Shown here: positions 42,690 through 55,214 of the stretch, in pieces
Layout: each line of letters starts with the position of its first letter
Position numbering within the stretch: the stretch's first letter is position 1
Assembly (NCBI GenBank): GCA_018398805.1
Contig: JAGFBZ010002561.1
Coordinates: forward strand, 62,001 to 126,000
From: Hirundichthys speculiger
Lineage: Eukaryota; Chordata; Actinopteri; Beloniformes; Exocoetidae
Length of the DNA: 64,000 nucleotides
Reading direction: 5' to 3'
Program-made: the position numbers and the translations under genes
Notes under the pieces: model-generated
Database searches by the model: none
Told to the model about the DNA's origin: nothing
What the model saw: the letters and a program-made list of their open reading frames with translations, nothing else

Positions 42690-44370
42690 GGCAGATGTTG
42701 ATTAATTAAGTCAGCGCTTTTCAGAGACACTTTGCGGTCACTCTGATGGTCTGAGCACCGACTCCAGCGAGCAAAGCAACTGAGGAACATCTCTTGTCTT
42801 CTTCGGCTGAGCTCAGACGGCAGTGACGTGGCGTTCACCTCCACACAAAGACACTTTTTTTGGCATCGAAACTGTTAATCTTTTACGAGTTAAAGATGAA
42901 AAGCAGCAACGTCGACGGTCACGTTATCTAGCACAAATCCACAGGTGCTATATTTATCTCCAAAAGACTGGCCACCAGAGGTAAAAGAAGCAGCTGGGGC
43001 GCAGGTAGAGATCTTGAAGGACAGACGTAGAAGGTCCCGGCCACTACTATGGAAGGAGATTTTTTTTAAGAACACTCTTCCACTGCTCCGCTTACCTGCC
43101 TCCAACATGTTTGAAGCTGTGCGGCAGTGTGTGACGTACACAAGGTGGCTACAGCATCACTCTTTAAGGGCTTCCGGGTGACAAATATGTGCACAGTCGT
43201 GACCACACAAGCACAATCTCAGAGTTTGTCCAACTGGAACGTTTGGTTCGAGGGGGCGGTGCAATACTGAGCTCCTGTTCCTCCGAGGCTTTCGAGGATG
43301 GGAGCAAAGAAAAAGGCCAGTTTCGACCGAGAACCATAAAGACACAACTTTTTTTTTTTTCATTTTTCTAAACGTCAGAGGCACTTCAAGGAAAAAAAGC
43401 ATTAGTAGACAATCTTGCCTTATTTTGTTTATATGAGGACAACTGAAACTCATGAATTCCATATGTTTCTCAGGAAGAGCTGTGTTCGCAGGTATTCATC
43501 GTATGTGTTGTATGTTACCACATGTAGGCTTCGGTGGCTCCAAAACAACACGAGTTTGTAGAAAAGTTGAAAAGGTGTAGAATTATTTAAATGGCATGAA
43601 TTATATCGTTGGTGTTGTTCAGATGGACTGATGTCGAGTATGTTTACCGCATAGAGACTAAATTATCGCCGTGGACGTTTATTCTTTGCAAAGAAAGACT
43701 TAAATTGCCAATTCTCCACATCTCAATCACCTGCAGGTTGGCCAATCGAGACCAGCAGAGCGCTGTTTCTGAATCATAATGTCCACTTCATCACTTGTGG
43801 AGCTCGCTGGGTTTTTTTTTTTTTTTTTAAACATTCACACACATGAGTGCAGTGACACCTGCGGCAGTGGACTTTAGTCATTGAGGAGGAAAAAAAACAT
43901 TTCCACCCTCAGAGGGTTGAGACACGGAGCCCTTTGGTCCAAACTATGCATTAGAGGACATTGTAGCATGAGTGAAAAACGTCATAATTGCCATGATTCA
44001 TTTTCAGGACATTGTTCATGGGGGTTACATTATGGGGACAGGTCACAGAGGAATGAAATGTGAAAATGTATGTGACGATGATCTGGAGGTCCAGAGATGT
44101 GCAAATAAATCGTCTAGAAGGATGTGGAGTTTTTGTGTTTAGCTGCTGTTTACGAGGTTGAAAAGACTGTGAATGGCTCTGCGTCATCTCCACGCTGGCA
44201 CACAGAGGAGGAGGAGGACGGGTTTGTATCCAGTCACCCCAAATACCCCACTCAGATCCAGCACCACAAGCAGTAAATGATTACTTTTTGTTAATTTCTC
44301 TGTGGCAAATCTTATTAATGACTAATGTGTATTGATGAATGACCGAATAAACTTTGATTACTCTAATAGT
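42690..44370 (+). other. piezo2: piezo2 3' UTR (inferred)
   Basis: No coding signal. AATAAA hexamers lie at 44,104-44,109 and 44,346-44,351; the second, followed by a T-rich stretch, is the more likely cleavage region, giving a 3' UTR of about 1.7 kb. The region has no recognisable repeat. The exact end is not visible from the sequence. Confidence 0.5.
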
Positions 44371-45105
44371 TCCCAATTTCAAGGCGATACTGCCTCCTCC
44401 TGCTGGCAAATGTTTTCCCTCTCACTTAAAGTAAAAGCCTCCTCCTTCGCTACATGTCATCTCTTCTAAATTAGATGGCTCATGTGGCAGTGACAGGAAA
44501 AGGAGCAGATCTAGAGTTTCAGTGGGATTTAGATGGAAAACAGCTCTATTTTACTGAGCCTTGTCCTTTGCTGTTTGAATGTGGCCTAAACCAACAACCT
44601 GTTGCTATTTAAATTAGTGCATTTTAAGACATTTGTAGTATTTAGTTTCTGTGTGTGGAAACTTGGATTACACATCTCCTTTTGTATCTTTTACTAAGAG
44701 ATTTGGCAGATTCAAGCACCAGAAGGTCAGTCACAACCCTGTAAAATAAGAATCTTCTTTAAACTTTCCTGGAAAAAAAAAAAAAAGTTTAACTGAAATC
44801 TGACATTTTAAATCTGGTGATAGAAACTAACCTGTTGTAAAATATAAATTTGGGTATATCTTATTTATAAGTATACACTCTTATTGTGCTCTGGTGAGGC
44901 AAGGTAATCTGCAGATTAAACAATAACACTGACCACGACAGAGTGCAAAGTGGATTTATTCTCCAAGTCGTATACAATTCAGAGAGGTCATTAAACTGAC
45001 ATCACAGAGTGGAGGATGATCAGAAATGACAATTTGCTATTAGGAAACACCCGTCTTTAAACATCACATGAAAAACATGGAGACCTTAAGATAAGTTCTC
45101 TAGAC

Positions 45106-45583
45106 CAGTGGTGCGCAAACTGTGGTACGTGTACCACCGGTGGTACGCGTGCGCTCACTGGTGGTACGTACGGGAACGTTCATGACTTTCCACATTTTTT
45201 CCACATTTTCTCTTTTTTTAAAAATTGGAAACATACAATGCATTATAAATACATTTCAAACAAAATGTGTAGCTTGAGAATAATTGAAAATTGTCTTTTA
45301 AAAAAATTGTTGCATATTCAGGCCATATTCAACAACTTTTGAGTGTGTTTATTTTGCTCTGAGTATGTGAGAATTGTTGGACAGAGTTGTAAATGTCTGA
45401 TTTAGTAAGGTAACAATTCAGGTAACAATAAATAACCACAATAAGGAATAAACATCTCTGTGTGTTTAAAGCTAATTGAGAAGGCATACATGGCTATATT
45501 TTAAAACTGGTCATCATGGTGGTACTCAGAGAGCTGAACAGTTTCTCAGGTGGTACGCAGGATTAAAAGTTTGAGAACCACTG
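45106..45583. mobile_element. hAT MITE, 478 bp
   Basis: Termini cagtggtgcgcaaact and agtttgagaaccactg are inverted repeats with three mismatches. Flanks ctctagac (45,098-45,105) and atctagac (45,584-45,591) give an 8-bp duplication with one mismatch. The motif ggtggtac recurs near both ends. No coding frame. Confidence 0.85.
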
Positions 45584-45789
45584 ATCTAGACGTCTACGTG
45601 TCAAGACTTAGCGACTTGATGGAGCCAGAATGATAATCCAGAAGCGATGGCCTTCAACAGACCAGAATCTAGAACAAAAGTCATGGACTTATGAATCAGC
45701 TTTATACAATAAGGCCTCAAAATGCAGTTTTAATATTACACCTGTTGTGAATGAAACTGGTGATAATCTGCCATACCCATGCACTTGCA

Positions 45790-46195
45790 AAAATTCAGTC
45801 TTTTGAAATGAGTCTGGTACCGCTCTCATTCACAGCCATTTCCACCGGTACAAAACCTACCAAAACCAATCTCAACGGGGCGGGGGAAGGGTTTATATGA
45901 TGGCTCATCCAGGGGTGTCCCAGAGCCACCATTCAAAATAACCAGGATGGCTGCAGGATCACTAAAAACACCTAAGGATCACAGCCATGTTCACTGGCGT
46001 TCCTGCTCCACAACATCAACATCTATGATGTCTTTTGCTGATAATAGTCTGGTTGTCACTCTGTCTACATCACATTTTGTTTCTGTATTGATTGTATGCC
46101 TTTTCAATGATTTCCAGAGGCAGTTTGTTCTGCATCTGCTAGTGCTGCTCCCAGGAAATCAAACTTGACTCCAAAGAACCAGTCCTATTTTTTTC
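45790..46195. repeat. dispersed repeat, copy B (first copy at 13,890)
   Basis: It shares the ordered blocks described for 13,890-14,285, in the same orientation but strongly diverged: tctggtaccgctctcattca, ccaaaaccaatctcaac, ccaccattcaaaataacc, ggctgcaggatcac and ccaaagaaccagtcctattt. Family not assigned. Confidence 0.55.
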
Positions 46196-48614
46196 GTATC
46201 ATGTGTAGTACTGGGCAACAGTGTCATAAAAGTGATTTAACTTCCTTCCCTCGAGGGGAAGCCTCTGATATGAAAACTACAAAAGTTCCTTTGTGCTACT
46301 TTTGTGCCAAATATGCCCCAATACAACCACATGTCAACTGGAGCATTTAGTCTCAAAGGAAACACCCCCAAAATGCAAAACAAGCCAAAACCAGAGCATG
46401 AAAAACAAGTGTGTTTGCCTCCAAATTCAAAGTCACAGAAGTATCAAAGCTCTAAAGTCTCCTCATACCAACAATCAGCAGCTACGGCCTCCTTGAAGCA
46501 GCCGAATTAAATAACCAATTAAATGATCAAATGCCCTCAAAGCAGGAAATAAGGAAGCCCCGCAGACAATGAAGTCCCTGCAGATGTAAAATATAGAACT
46601 CTGATCCGGCGTCGTAAGATTTTATCTCTTGTAATTACACAGAGGAGCTAATTATGTGCATCTATCAACTCTGACCATCTCTGTCTCGTATGCGCGGCTG
46701 CGTCAGTCCAAGAAAGACGGACGCGTCTGGGTTTGTTGCCAAGAATAGTGTTGATGTCTGGTAACTATTCAGAGCAGCAACTATCCCAGACTCCAAGAAG
46801 GATCATTTAGAAATATGATTAGTATTGAGAAGTCTATATGAAAACTCTGAATTATGCAACAGTGTGTATTATTGTTATTATCAATGTTGTTAACTAGAAT
46901 TTACAAATGTTGAAAATTGTGATGGACTGGTGACTTGTCCGGGGCGCGTGCAAATGCAACTGTCCGGCATCCAGTATGGTTGCTTCCAGCTCCAGAGAGA
47001 CCCAGGTGGGAACTGCTGGTCACAAACTGGTGGCTGACATCCTGGTTGTCTTACCTTTAGTTTATTTACAGTCTTTGGTCAGAAGAGCTTTTACTGAGTA
47101 GAGACAAACCTTTGCTCCAGTCCCCTTTTCTCCTTTGTGTTTGTATTCCCACTTCCATCCTGTTCAGGGTCACAGGCAGCATTTAAACCAGGACTTTATT
47201 AGATCACATCATCTTCCACTCAAGATGTTATTCAGTGTAACAGAAACAATGAACAATGAGTGGCCAGACTTACACATGCCAAATAAAATCGAATGTTTTT
47301 TTTTTTTTTTTGTTGTTTTAAAACCCTTCTTGAGGGAAAATGTGGCACAAGCTGGTGAGGGTGACAGGCCAACGAGGAGGACGTGATTACAAGTGAAATT
47401 CTACATTTGTTTAATGATAATCAACTTTAAACCATTTATGTGAGCTTTGCTGAGGATATAAGGTAGTGGCGGGCAAATTTATTTCTCATATGACCATATT
47501 CCCAGAGTTAATGTAGACAAAGATCAGTTTAATTAAACGACCTCAAGTTTACAAACTGGTTCCTTGATCCACTTTTTCACTAATTCCCAGTCAGACAAAG
47601 CAGTGACTTATTATGTCAAACTGCAGATAAAGTTGCAGCATTCTGGGTAAACTTTTCTACTTTTGTAAAGCATCGATTCCAGGTGGAGTTCTGGTGTGCA
47701 AACCGCCTCATGACTGACCCTTAACTGCAGAGAAACCTGGTATGAACACAGGTCAACGCTCTTGTCTGTAGTCAAATTAAATAGCTATATAAGGTGTGCA
47801 TTTTTTAAACACCCAAATAATATTCACCAAAATGTGTTTTTCTTTATTTAATGAATGGTTTTGTGTTGTTTCACTTTTATTAAGGGGGCTGGGCCAGATG
47901 GCCTGGGGGCCACATCCGGCTCTTGTGTGCTGTTGGGTGACGCGCTCTGGCGCGGTGTCACACTTGGATGCAAAAATGTTTTTACGTGCAGTGACTGGTC
48001 TGCTGTGGGAAAGGTTTGTTTGGAATTGAGAGAAAAGAAATGGCAGAGATTAGAAAATATGTGCTTGAGCCGGTGGGAATGATATTTGAGTGTAAAACAA
48101 TAAACCATGTCAGAAAATCATATCCCATATTCTTTTCTATCCTTACATCTTTAAAAACCAATGGTAGGTTTAAAAACAGGTAGGTTTAGTAACTTTTATG
48201 GCCATAATTGATGTTTAAATAACCAATGAGAGCTCAGTCTGAGAAATAAATAAATATTCTCAGTTGTGATTACTACAAAATCATTTTGGATTCACTCCCT
48301 AAAAGAAATGTTCTGCGTTTTTGTCTCCGCCACTGACGCAGCTGATCCCTTTAATGCAAAGACGCGCTGCAGTCCTTCAGGATGGGAGTCGTCACAAAAA
48401 GGACCGCGGATGCATGTGTGCATTAAACATCGCTTAGCAGAGAAAGAGCATCAGCCACATCAAAGATAAAGAGGTCTAAGGAAGCTGTACACACTCATCA
48501 CACGTCTGTCAGAGGCCATTTTGGCGCAGACGTCTGCAGCTGCTGGTCGACTCACTGATACGGAAAATCTAACCAGATAACTCGTTTAAGAAAATGTACA
48601 CAGACCATCGGGTG

Positions 48615-49600
48615 CAACACAACGGAAGCTTTTATTGATGTGTGTGTGTGCACAGTTTGGAAACGTTCTTCAGAGGGATGTACAAGAAGAGGGCATAAAT
48701 GAAAAATATGAACAATTACCACCATAAGTTCTCCAATATTAGAATACTCTTGATTGAAATATTGCTCTTACAGTAGGCTTCTCATTTTACCAACACACAC
48801 AAGAAAGTAATGTGGGGAATGCACAATAAACCTCACTGCATAGTCCCTTTTTTAAATAATAAAAAAAATATATGTATATATATTGGTTGCTTTTGTTTAA
48901 GGACTGAACTGTGGAAACAGGTGAATCAACGCAACCAGGGCTTTTTTTTTTTTTTTTTTGAAGGAAGCACACACCTCAAGGTAGACAAGCTAAAATAAGT
49001 CTACGTTTGGGTAAAAGCTGCAACAAGAGTTACTTTTAATTTCCTGGATGCTGATACTGTTGTCTTCAACGTCAATCTTGATTATTGATGTTCATGAATT
49101 ACAGGCCGTGATTTTCACCAGTCCGTTTGCGTTCAGACATGCATCTTACAGCGTGATTACAGATCGCTCCGTTGACATTTTCAGTGGGCTGCAGCCATGA
49201 ATACTGAATAAATTAACTCTGTACAAATAAACACCTATACACCGATCAAGTCATTAAGACATGTTAATAGAGTATTTCTGATTGGAATATATCTGTGGTC
49301 ATCTACCCATAAACAGCAAAATGTACAGCTTCACAGAGACGACGAATAACAGAACATTTACATAGAACAGGCCGAGGATCCACCTCAAAGAAGAACACAA
49401 ATTAAAAAGGCTGTCAATTCTTCTGCAACACCTAATGCAACTGTTGGGGTCACTTTTAGATTTTGCTTATTTCTTTTCTGCACAATTAAAGATCAAACAG
49501 CTGTCAGAGCTGAGAGGGTTTTTTTTTTTTTTTTCACTCGCAGGCAGAGGATGGTGTGATGACAGCGAACGGGCAGACCTGACACTCTGGAGGCAGAGGG
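48615..49600 (-). other. napg: napg 3' UTR (inferred)
   Basis: It lies downstream of the napg stop codon on the minus strand. A minus-strand AATAAA (TTTATT on +) at 48,631-48,636 is a good candidate polyadenylation signal, giving a UTR of just under 1 kb. It contains a poly-T run near 48,943 and an AT repeat near 48,868. The end is inferred. Confidence 0.45.
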
Positions 49601-52600
49601 CTAACACAGGCCGCCCTCGTACTCATCGTCCTCTTCCTCTGGAGCAGCTGGCGCCCCGCTAGCGCCTCCTTGTGGAGCAGCAGCAGCCTTCTTTTTCTTT
49701 CCTCCACCTCCAGGTACTCTCAGGGAAATGGCCAGTTTGGCATACTGGGGAGAAGAACATATCTTTAACTCTCATATATAAAAAGGCCCTTAATATCAGC
49801 TTTACTGATTTTAATGATGTGATGTTACATCGGTGCTTTGGTTGTGCAAATTTCGGATTACTTAAAATGCAAATTTAAGGGGTTTCTGGTTGTTGCTACC
49901 CGGCCTCTTTCGATGAAGCAAACTCAAAGTAATTTATATTTACACAGTGTGGATGACGCAGGTTAACTTACTGTGTGTTAAACTGCTGTTATATGAGAGT
50001 GAAGGCCCTGTTTGGAATTAGATCTACTGCTTTGGTGGAGCTGGAATTATTTTAATGCAACATTTTCAAAACAACATATGAAATATTTAATTCTCTGTGT
50101 TCCTTTTTGTTTCCATATAAGATACTGTGCTTAATCATTTTGGTTTGAAGGTTCAGTCCTTGTGTGCCCAGGTTGTTTCTGCACCTACAGACTATTCTGG
50201 CCCTCCTCAGCGTCATTCAGAGGACTCTCCATCATCTTTGACGACAGCTGATGGTGGCTGGTTTTGCTTTTGGCTCTATGGCCTCTGTGCCCGCAGCATC
50301 GTGCACAGAAGGACCGGTTTCTTGAAGGGGCACACCGCAATTTCAAAATGGATCTTCTGGAAAGCAGATCCAGGACTGCCATCGTTGCTGTGGTCCCACA
50401 GGCTGGAGCTGAAGTCACGGCCCAACACGAGCAGCTCAGGGAGGAGGGAACCCAACGACAGCGACAACAGCTAAATGGCCAGGACTGACTGGCAGGGAGT
50501 GACTAAACCAGCAAACTAAAATGCCAGGATATGTCATTTTTTCAATAATAATCTCTAAATCCCATTAAATCTTTGAAAGAAAAACAAATCTGTTCTAAAC
50601 AAGGTTTAAATGGGATTTAAAAAAAAAATACTCTGAATGTAGATGCACGCAAAAGGTGATAAAAATCCATTTCTATTTCTGACTATATTACCTTTGCAGT
50701 CTGTAAAATAGGAAAATTTAAAACTTCAACTGAAACACAATGCAAAAAAACACTCAAACCAGTATAGCAGAAACAACTACAAACCTCCTAATGTAGGCTG
50801 GAGTTTAATCAGCAGTCAGATCTGCTTCAAATGACTCCTGACAGATGCAGAGGCTCAGGATCCAATCAGCATCGATTGGGAACACACCACACACACAGTA
50901 AATTTTCAGTGGGGGTGATGTACTCAGGACGGCAGGAAAGACCCACAGCTCACTTTTTCTTTACAGAAACACGCTTCCTGGTCAGAACATCTCACGTGGG
51001 GTTTCTGAAACTGCAACGACTTTTGATCCGTTTCAGCCTCATCTTTTTGGAAACATGCGTTTATCAGAGGAATTGGCTCCAACAGAGCCTACAGGATACA
51101 GTGTGACGCCAACCCTTCATGTCATCGAAGCCTACAGGTTGTCCCCCGGTGGGAAGTGGTGTCACTGGACACAACTCCAGCTCTGTGTACGTTAATCTTC
51201 AGACCTTCAGGGCACTGAGGTGAATCCTACCACAGCTGGCAGTGGGAGAAGATTCACTTGGCTTGTTTAAGTGGGTGTATGTGCATTTAAAAAAAGAAAA
51301 CATGTCTAACCACACCATTTTTGTCAGAAGCACAGTATTACACAACTGTTGAGCATTAGCAGACTGAGGTCATGAGCCTGGTATAGCCTACTCAATAATA
51401 ATTATTATAATTGAAACATAAGTAATTTCCCTTCAGGGATTCATGTAGTATTCTTGAATTTGAATTTAATTTTAACAGTACTCACATCATTGTCCATGTA
51501 CTTCAATAAAGGGGAGTTGCACACGCGATAGACCTGGTCCTCATCCTGCTCATCATAGCCCTGCAAAAGTGTCTCCATGGCGACACAATCTTCACTCCCA
51601 CTATAGCCAGGTAGACTGGTGGAAAAATCAAGCAACACTTCATGTAATGATCCTCAGTTTAAGTGGCAGCACTGTGACACTTGAATGCAAGGTAATTTTA
51701 GAGTTAACACAAAGTTACAGTGGAAACATCTGGACTGACGTCTGAGTGATCATCTGGATTCTCATACCTGTAACTTTCTCTAACACATTTATCAGCGGCC
51801 ACGTAGTCGCCTCTGTGAAGATGAATCAGCACTTGAGCAGTTGTTTTCTAAGGATGGAGAGCGCAAGGTCAGTGAACAATATGTCTGGCTCTTATTCAGC
51901 CTAATCTCTGGTCTGAGGTCAGTTGTAGAACGACCCCTGAATGAGGAACGACAACAGTTGATGCATCATCTAACTGATGGTCTGTCTACTGGTTCATTAA
52001 TCCACCCTGTTGCTCTCAGTTCTTCATAAAAACTTTTTCTGAGGTGAAGACTCTGAGATGGCTCCTGATTCAAAAACAGTGTAAAGGCTGTTATTTCCTG
52101 TTTACCTTTTAAATGACTCTACAGCTGCATTTTTGTATCGAGGCAGTCTGTACAACTGAGGTGTTATGATGAGCTGAGGAGCATCAACCAACCAGGAAGT
52201 ATTCAATTTAAAAGCTGACACAACAACTTAAACTTCAGTTCACAACAATGACAAGTTACGTTTTAATTTAAGCGCAAAACACCAAGATGACAGACCTTGA
52301 AGCACATCGGGAAGTTCTCGATCTCTTTGTACATGTTCTTCTCTTTCTGCAGGGCGACTGCAGCCTCATCCAGCCTGGAGACGCGATCAGAGCGCAGATT
52401 GAAGAGAAACGGGTTGTGTGTTTTGCCGTGGTCACATTACAGATTTGAATTATGTGAAATGAAATCTAAGCGTTAACATTCTTTCAGCCTTAACCTTTTT
52501 AACCTGACCAGCAGTCTGGAGGCTTTGCCCAGCAACTCTACTGCCTGACGCAGGCGGTCCTCATTCTGGCGACGTAAAACAAACATGCATCTTTAAACAC

Positions 52601-54961
52601 AACACATCAACCATCAAAAAAATAAATAAAAAACAATGTTTGTATTCTCACCTCAAACACACCAGCTGCCTTCTGATACAAGTCAACAGCTTTCTCCAAG
52701 TTTATAGGCTCTATCAGTCTAATGAGGAAAAATGGGTTTTGGTTAAGAGCATAAATAACATGTGAATAAGCAATGCATCAGTCAACTGAACTTGGTGCCA
52801 GAAACGAAAGCTTATGATGAAGGCGAGGTCAAATTTATTGATATAGCATATTTAAAAACAACCAAGGTTGACCAAATCGCATTAACTACATATATCATGC
52901 ACAGTGAGACAACCAAAACTAGAGTCTCTCCATCAGTAAAATGAGATGTCATTTTTACTTTCCCGCCCGGTCCAGAGCCATGGCAGCAGTGTCAGGGGTC
53001 CCGTTCTCCATGTACATCATGCAGGCCTTCTCTATGTACTGGATGGCTTCTGGCATTTTCTTTTGCTCCTGTTGCATAAAAGGTTACGATCAGCTTGCAG
53101 GCGCATCACTTCAGTCTGCCTCATAATGTCTTCGCTGTGCGGCAGCCACACTCACCTTCATCATCATGCCTGCCTGTTCAATAGCCCTGAGGAGGAAAGA
53201 AATCAGTTAGAGCCCAAAATATTTACTGTGTGCAGCTGACTCAAATTCAGGTTTTCAAATCAAAATACTCACTTCGCAGCATGAAAAAGCCTGAAAGGAA
53301 GGTTAAGGAAACAGTAACAACATGTAATGTTATGCTATATAACTGTGGAAAGCATACAATTTTGTTCATCAATTATTCTGCTTATTATTTTCTCAATCAC
53401 TTATTTGTTTAGGTGTGACATGTCAAATGACAAAAACAATCTTCCTGCATTCTGAGGTGATATCAAATGGCTTGATGTGTCCATTCACCACTCTTGAACT
53501 CAACGGCCCCTAAGATGTTAAATGACAAAGACAGACTGGATATATTCACTGATGATGTTTGCAGATCACATTGTGATCTACGGAGAGAGCAGGTGGAGGA
53601 AAATCTAGAGGGGTGGAGGTACGTCCTGGAAAGGAGAGGAATGAAGGTTAGCCGCAGCAAGACAGAATATGTGTGTGAAAGAGAGGAACCCAAGTGGAAC
53701 AGGGAGGCTACAGGAAGCAGAGATTAAGAAGGTGGAGGAGTTTAAATACTTAGAATCAGCAGTCCAGAGCAACGAAAGACTGTGGAATAGAGGTGAAAGA
53801 GCATGTGTGAGCAGGTTGGAACGGATGGAGAAAAGAATCAGGTGTGATAAAACAGTATCAGCAACAACGAAAGGAAAGGCATGAAAGACGGTGGTGAGAT
53901 CTTGTGTGGTTTAGAGACCAGGACACTGAGGAGAAGACAGGAGGCAGAGCTGGAGGGAGCAGAGGTTAAAATGTTGAGGTTCTGTTTGGGAGTGACGAGG
54001 GATGGACAGGATCAGGAATGAGAACATCAGATGTTAGATGTTCTGGAGGAAAATGTCAGAGAGACCAGACTGAGATGGTTTGAACATGTACAGAGGAGAG
54101 ATGGTGAATATATCAGTAGAGAAATTATGAGGTTGGAAGTGCCAGGCAGGAGGCCTAGAGGAAGACCAAAGATGAGATTTATGGACGTAGAGAAAGAGGA
54201 CATGAAGCTAGTTGGTGTGACAGAAGAGGATGCAGAGGATAGAGATAGATGGAGGCGGATGATTCACTGCAGCGACCCCTGAAGGGAACAGCCAAAGAAA
54301 AAATGAAGAAGAAAGGTTTAAAGAGCATATTTTTCTGAATTTAGCTGGTGTGTCACTGAATAGTTGTTTCTGTTAAAGCCGAGGAGTACATAAAGGATAC
54401 GTCTTGTTTTCTGTGTGGTACTCAGCCTCCTTCAGGTAAGCATCCTTTGCTTGGTCATACTGCTTTGCATTTTTGAAGCACACGGCTACAAACAGGACAC
54501 AGAGCGCATTCAACGGTAAAGTGAGATTGTTGACAGTCGTCTACTTCAGTTTTTAAATGTAACAGAGATGTGTTTTACCCGCTTTGGCGTATTCTGATGC
54601 GGCACTGTCATAATCAGGCTTCCACTTCGTCAGACTGGTCTTCAAGCTACAGAGACATGATGTTGATGACGAATGAGTTATATACGGCTCAAACAACCAG
54701 AATCATCAATAGCATCACACTCAGGATCAGATAAGCGTGTCTATCACCAATAACAGAACCCATAACACGACCATTTTGACAGTTTACGTCGCACAGCGTT
54801 GCTGTTGGAGATGCTACAGTGGCCTTCCAGCTAAGATCAGTAGTAACATGAACTGGCGTTTCTATCGTAAGAAAGAAAATAAATGTCATTTTTGTCGCGA
54901 CTCACCATTTCTCCGCTTTCGCTATGTGCTCGTGAGCTTCGTTTATCTTCTGAGCAGCCAT
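49601..54961 (-). CDS. napg: napg, gamma-soluble NSF attachment protein (complete, 12 exons)
   Basis: Gamma-SNAP is a cytosolic adaptor that brings the ATPase NSF to SNARE complexes for their disassembly after membrane fusion. On the minus strand the coding exons are 54,961-54,906; 54,646-54,579; 54,485-54,401; 53,290-53,273; 53,186-53,156; 53,068-52,959; 52,718-52,652; 52,565-52,504; 52,374-52,296; 51,847-51,768; 51,615-51,486; 49,744-49,601. They total 930 nt: 309 residues plus TAG. The protein starts MAAQKINEAHEHIAKAEK and contains NGTPDTAAMALDRAGK, QKEKNMYKEIENFPMCFK, GSEDCVAMETLLQGYDEQ and the gamma-specific tail EEEDDEYEGGLC. The fold is a superhelix of TPR-like helices. Human is 312 residues as I remember; the three missing residues fall at the 52,504/52,374 junction. 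All splice sites are GT/AG. Confidence 0.96.
49745..51485 (-). other. napg last intron (1.7 kb)
   Basis: No coding exon was recognised. Overlapping plus-strand frames at 50,127-50,488 lack any family resemblance. Near 51,425-51,460, aatttcccttcagggattca resembles an inverted non-LTR retroposon tail. Confidence 0.5.
53500..54305 (+). mobile_element. non-LTR retrotransposon fragment, reverse-transcriptase C-terminal part
   Basis: Three consecutive broken frames match, in order, the end of a fish LINE ORF2: FTDDVCRSHCDLRREQVEEN and LERRGMKVSRSKTEYVCERE (fingers/palm, with a DD pair), then KVEEFKYLESAVQSNE, then LRWFEHVQRRDGEYISREIM and PGRRPRGRPKMRFMDVEKED, ending HCSDP stop. It is interrupted by frameshifts and stops, so it is inactive. 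It lies antisense within the napg intron between exons 3 and 4. The family was not assigned. Confidence 0.8.
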
Positions 54962-55214
54962 GCTGTAGATTAGTCGCTGGAGTGGAGCGAGTTTGCTATC
55001 GCTAAATGGATGTGATTGTCTTTTCGTCGATGTTTGGATTAACAGGAACTCCTCCTCAGATGCAACGTCATCCGATGTCGCAGGCTACGGGTGCTGCCGA
55101 GGACAAACTTAGTTTTAGCTTCCGAAATCAAGGCTGCAGTGCACATTCAGTTGGATTCGACTTCAATAATGCCGCAGGAAAATTAAATGTCGCAGTAACT
55201 TTCTTTATTTGACT

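Larger units (their letters stand above)
44371..48614. other. intergenic region between piezo2 and napg 3' ends
   Basis: It contains the hAT MITE at 45,106-45,583 and the dispersed repeat copy at about 45,790-46,195. The remainder is AT-rich with short homopolymers. No gene, RNA gene or conserved exon was recognised. Confidence 0.6.

Noticed and set aside
50127..50488. Two overlapping open frames in the last napg intron
   Set aside because: Neither resembles a known protein, both are intronic and antisense to napg, and there are no credible splice sites.
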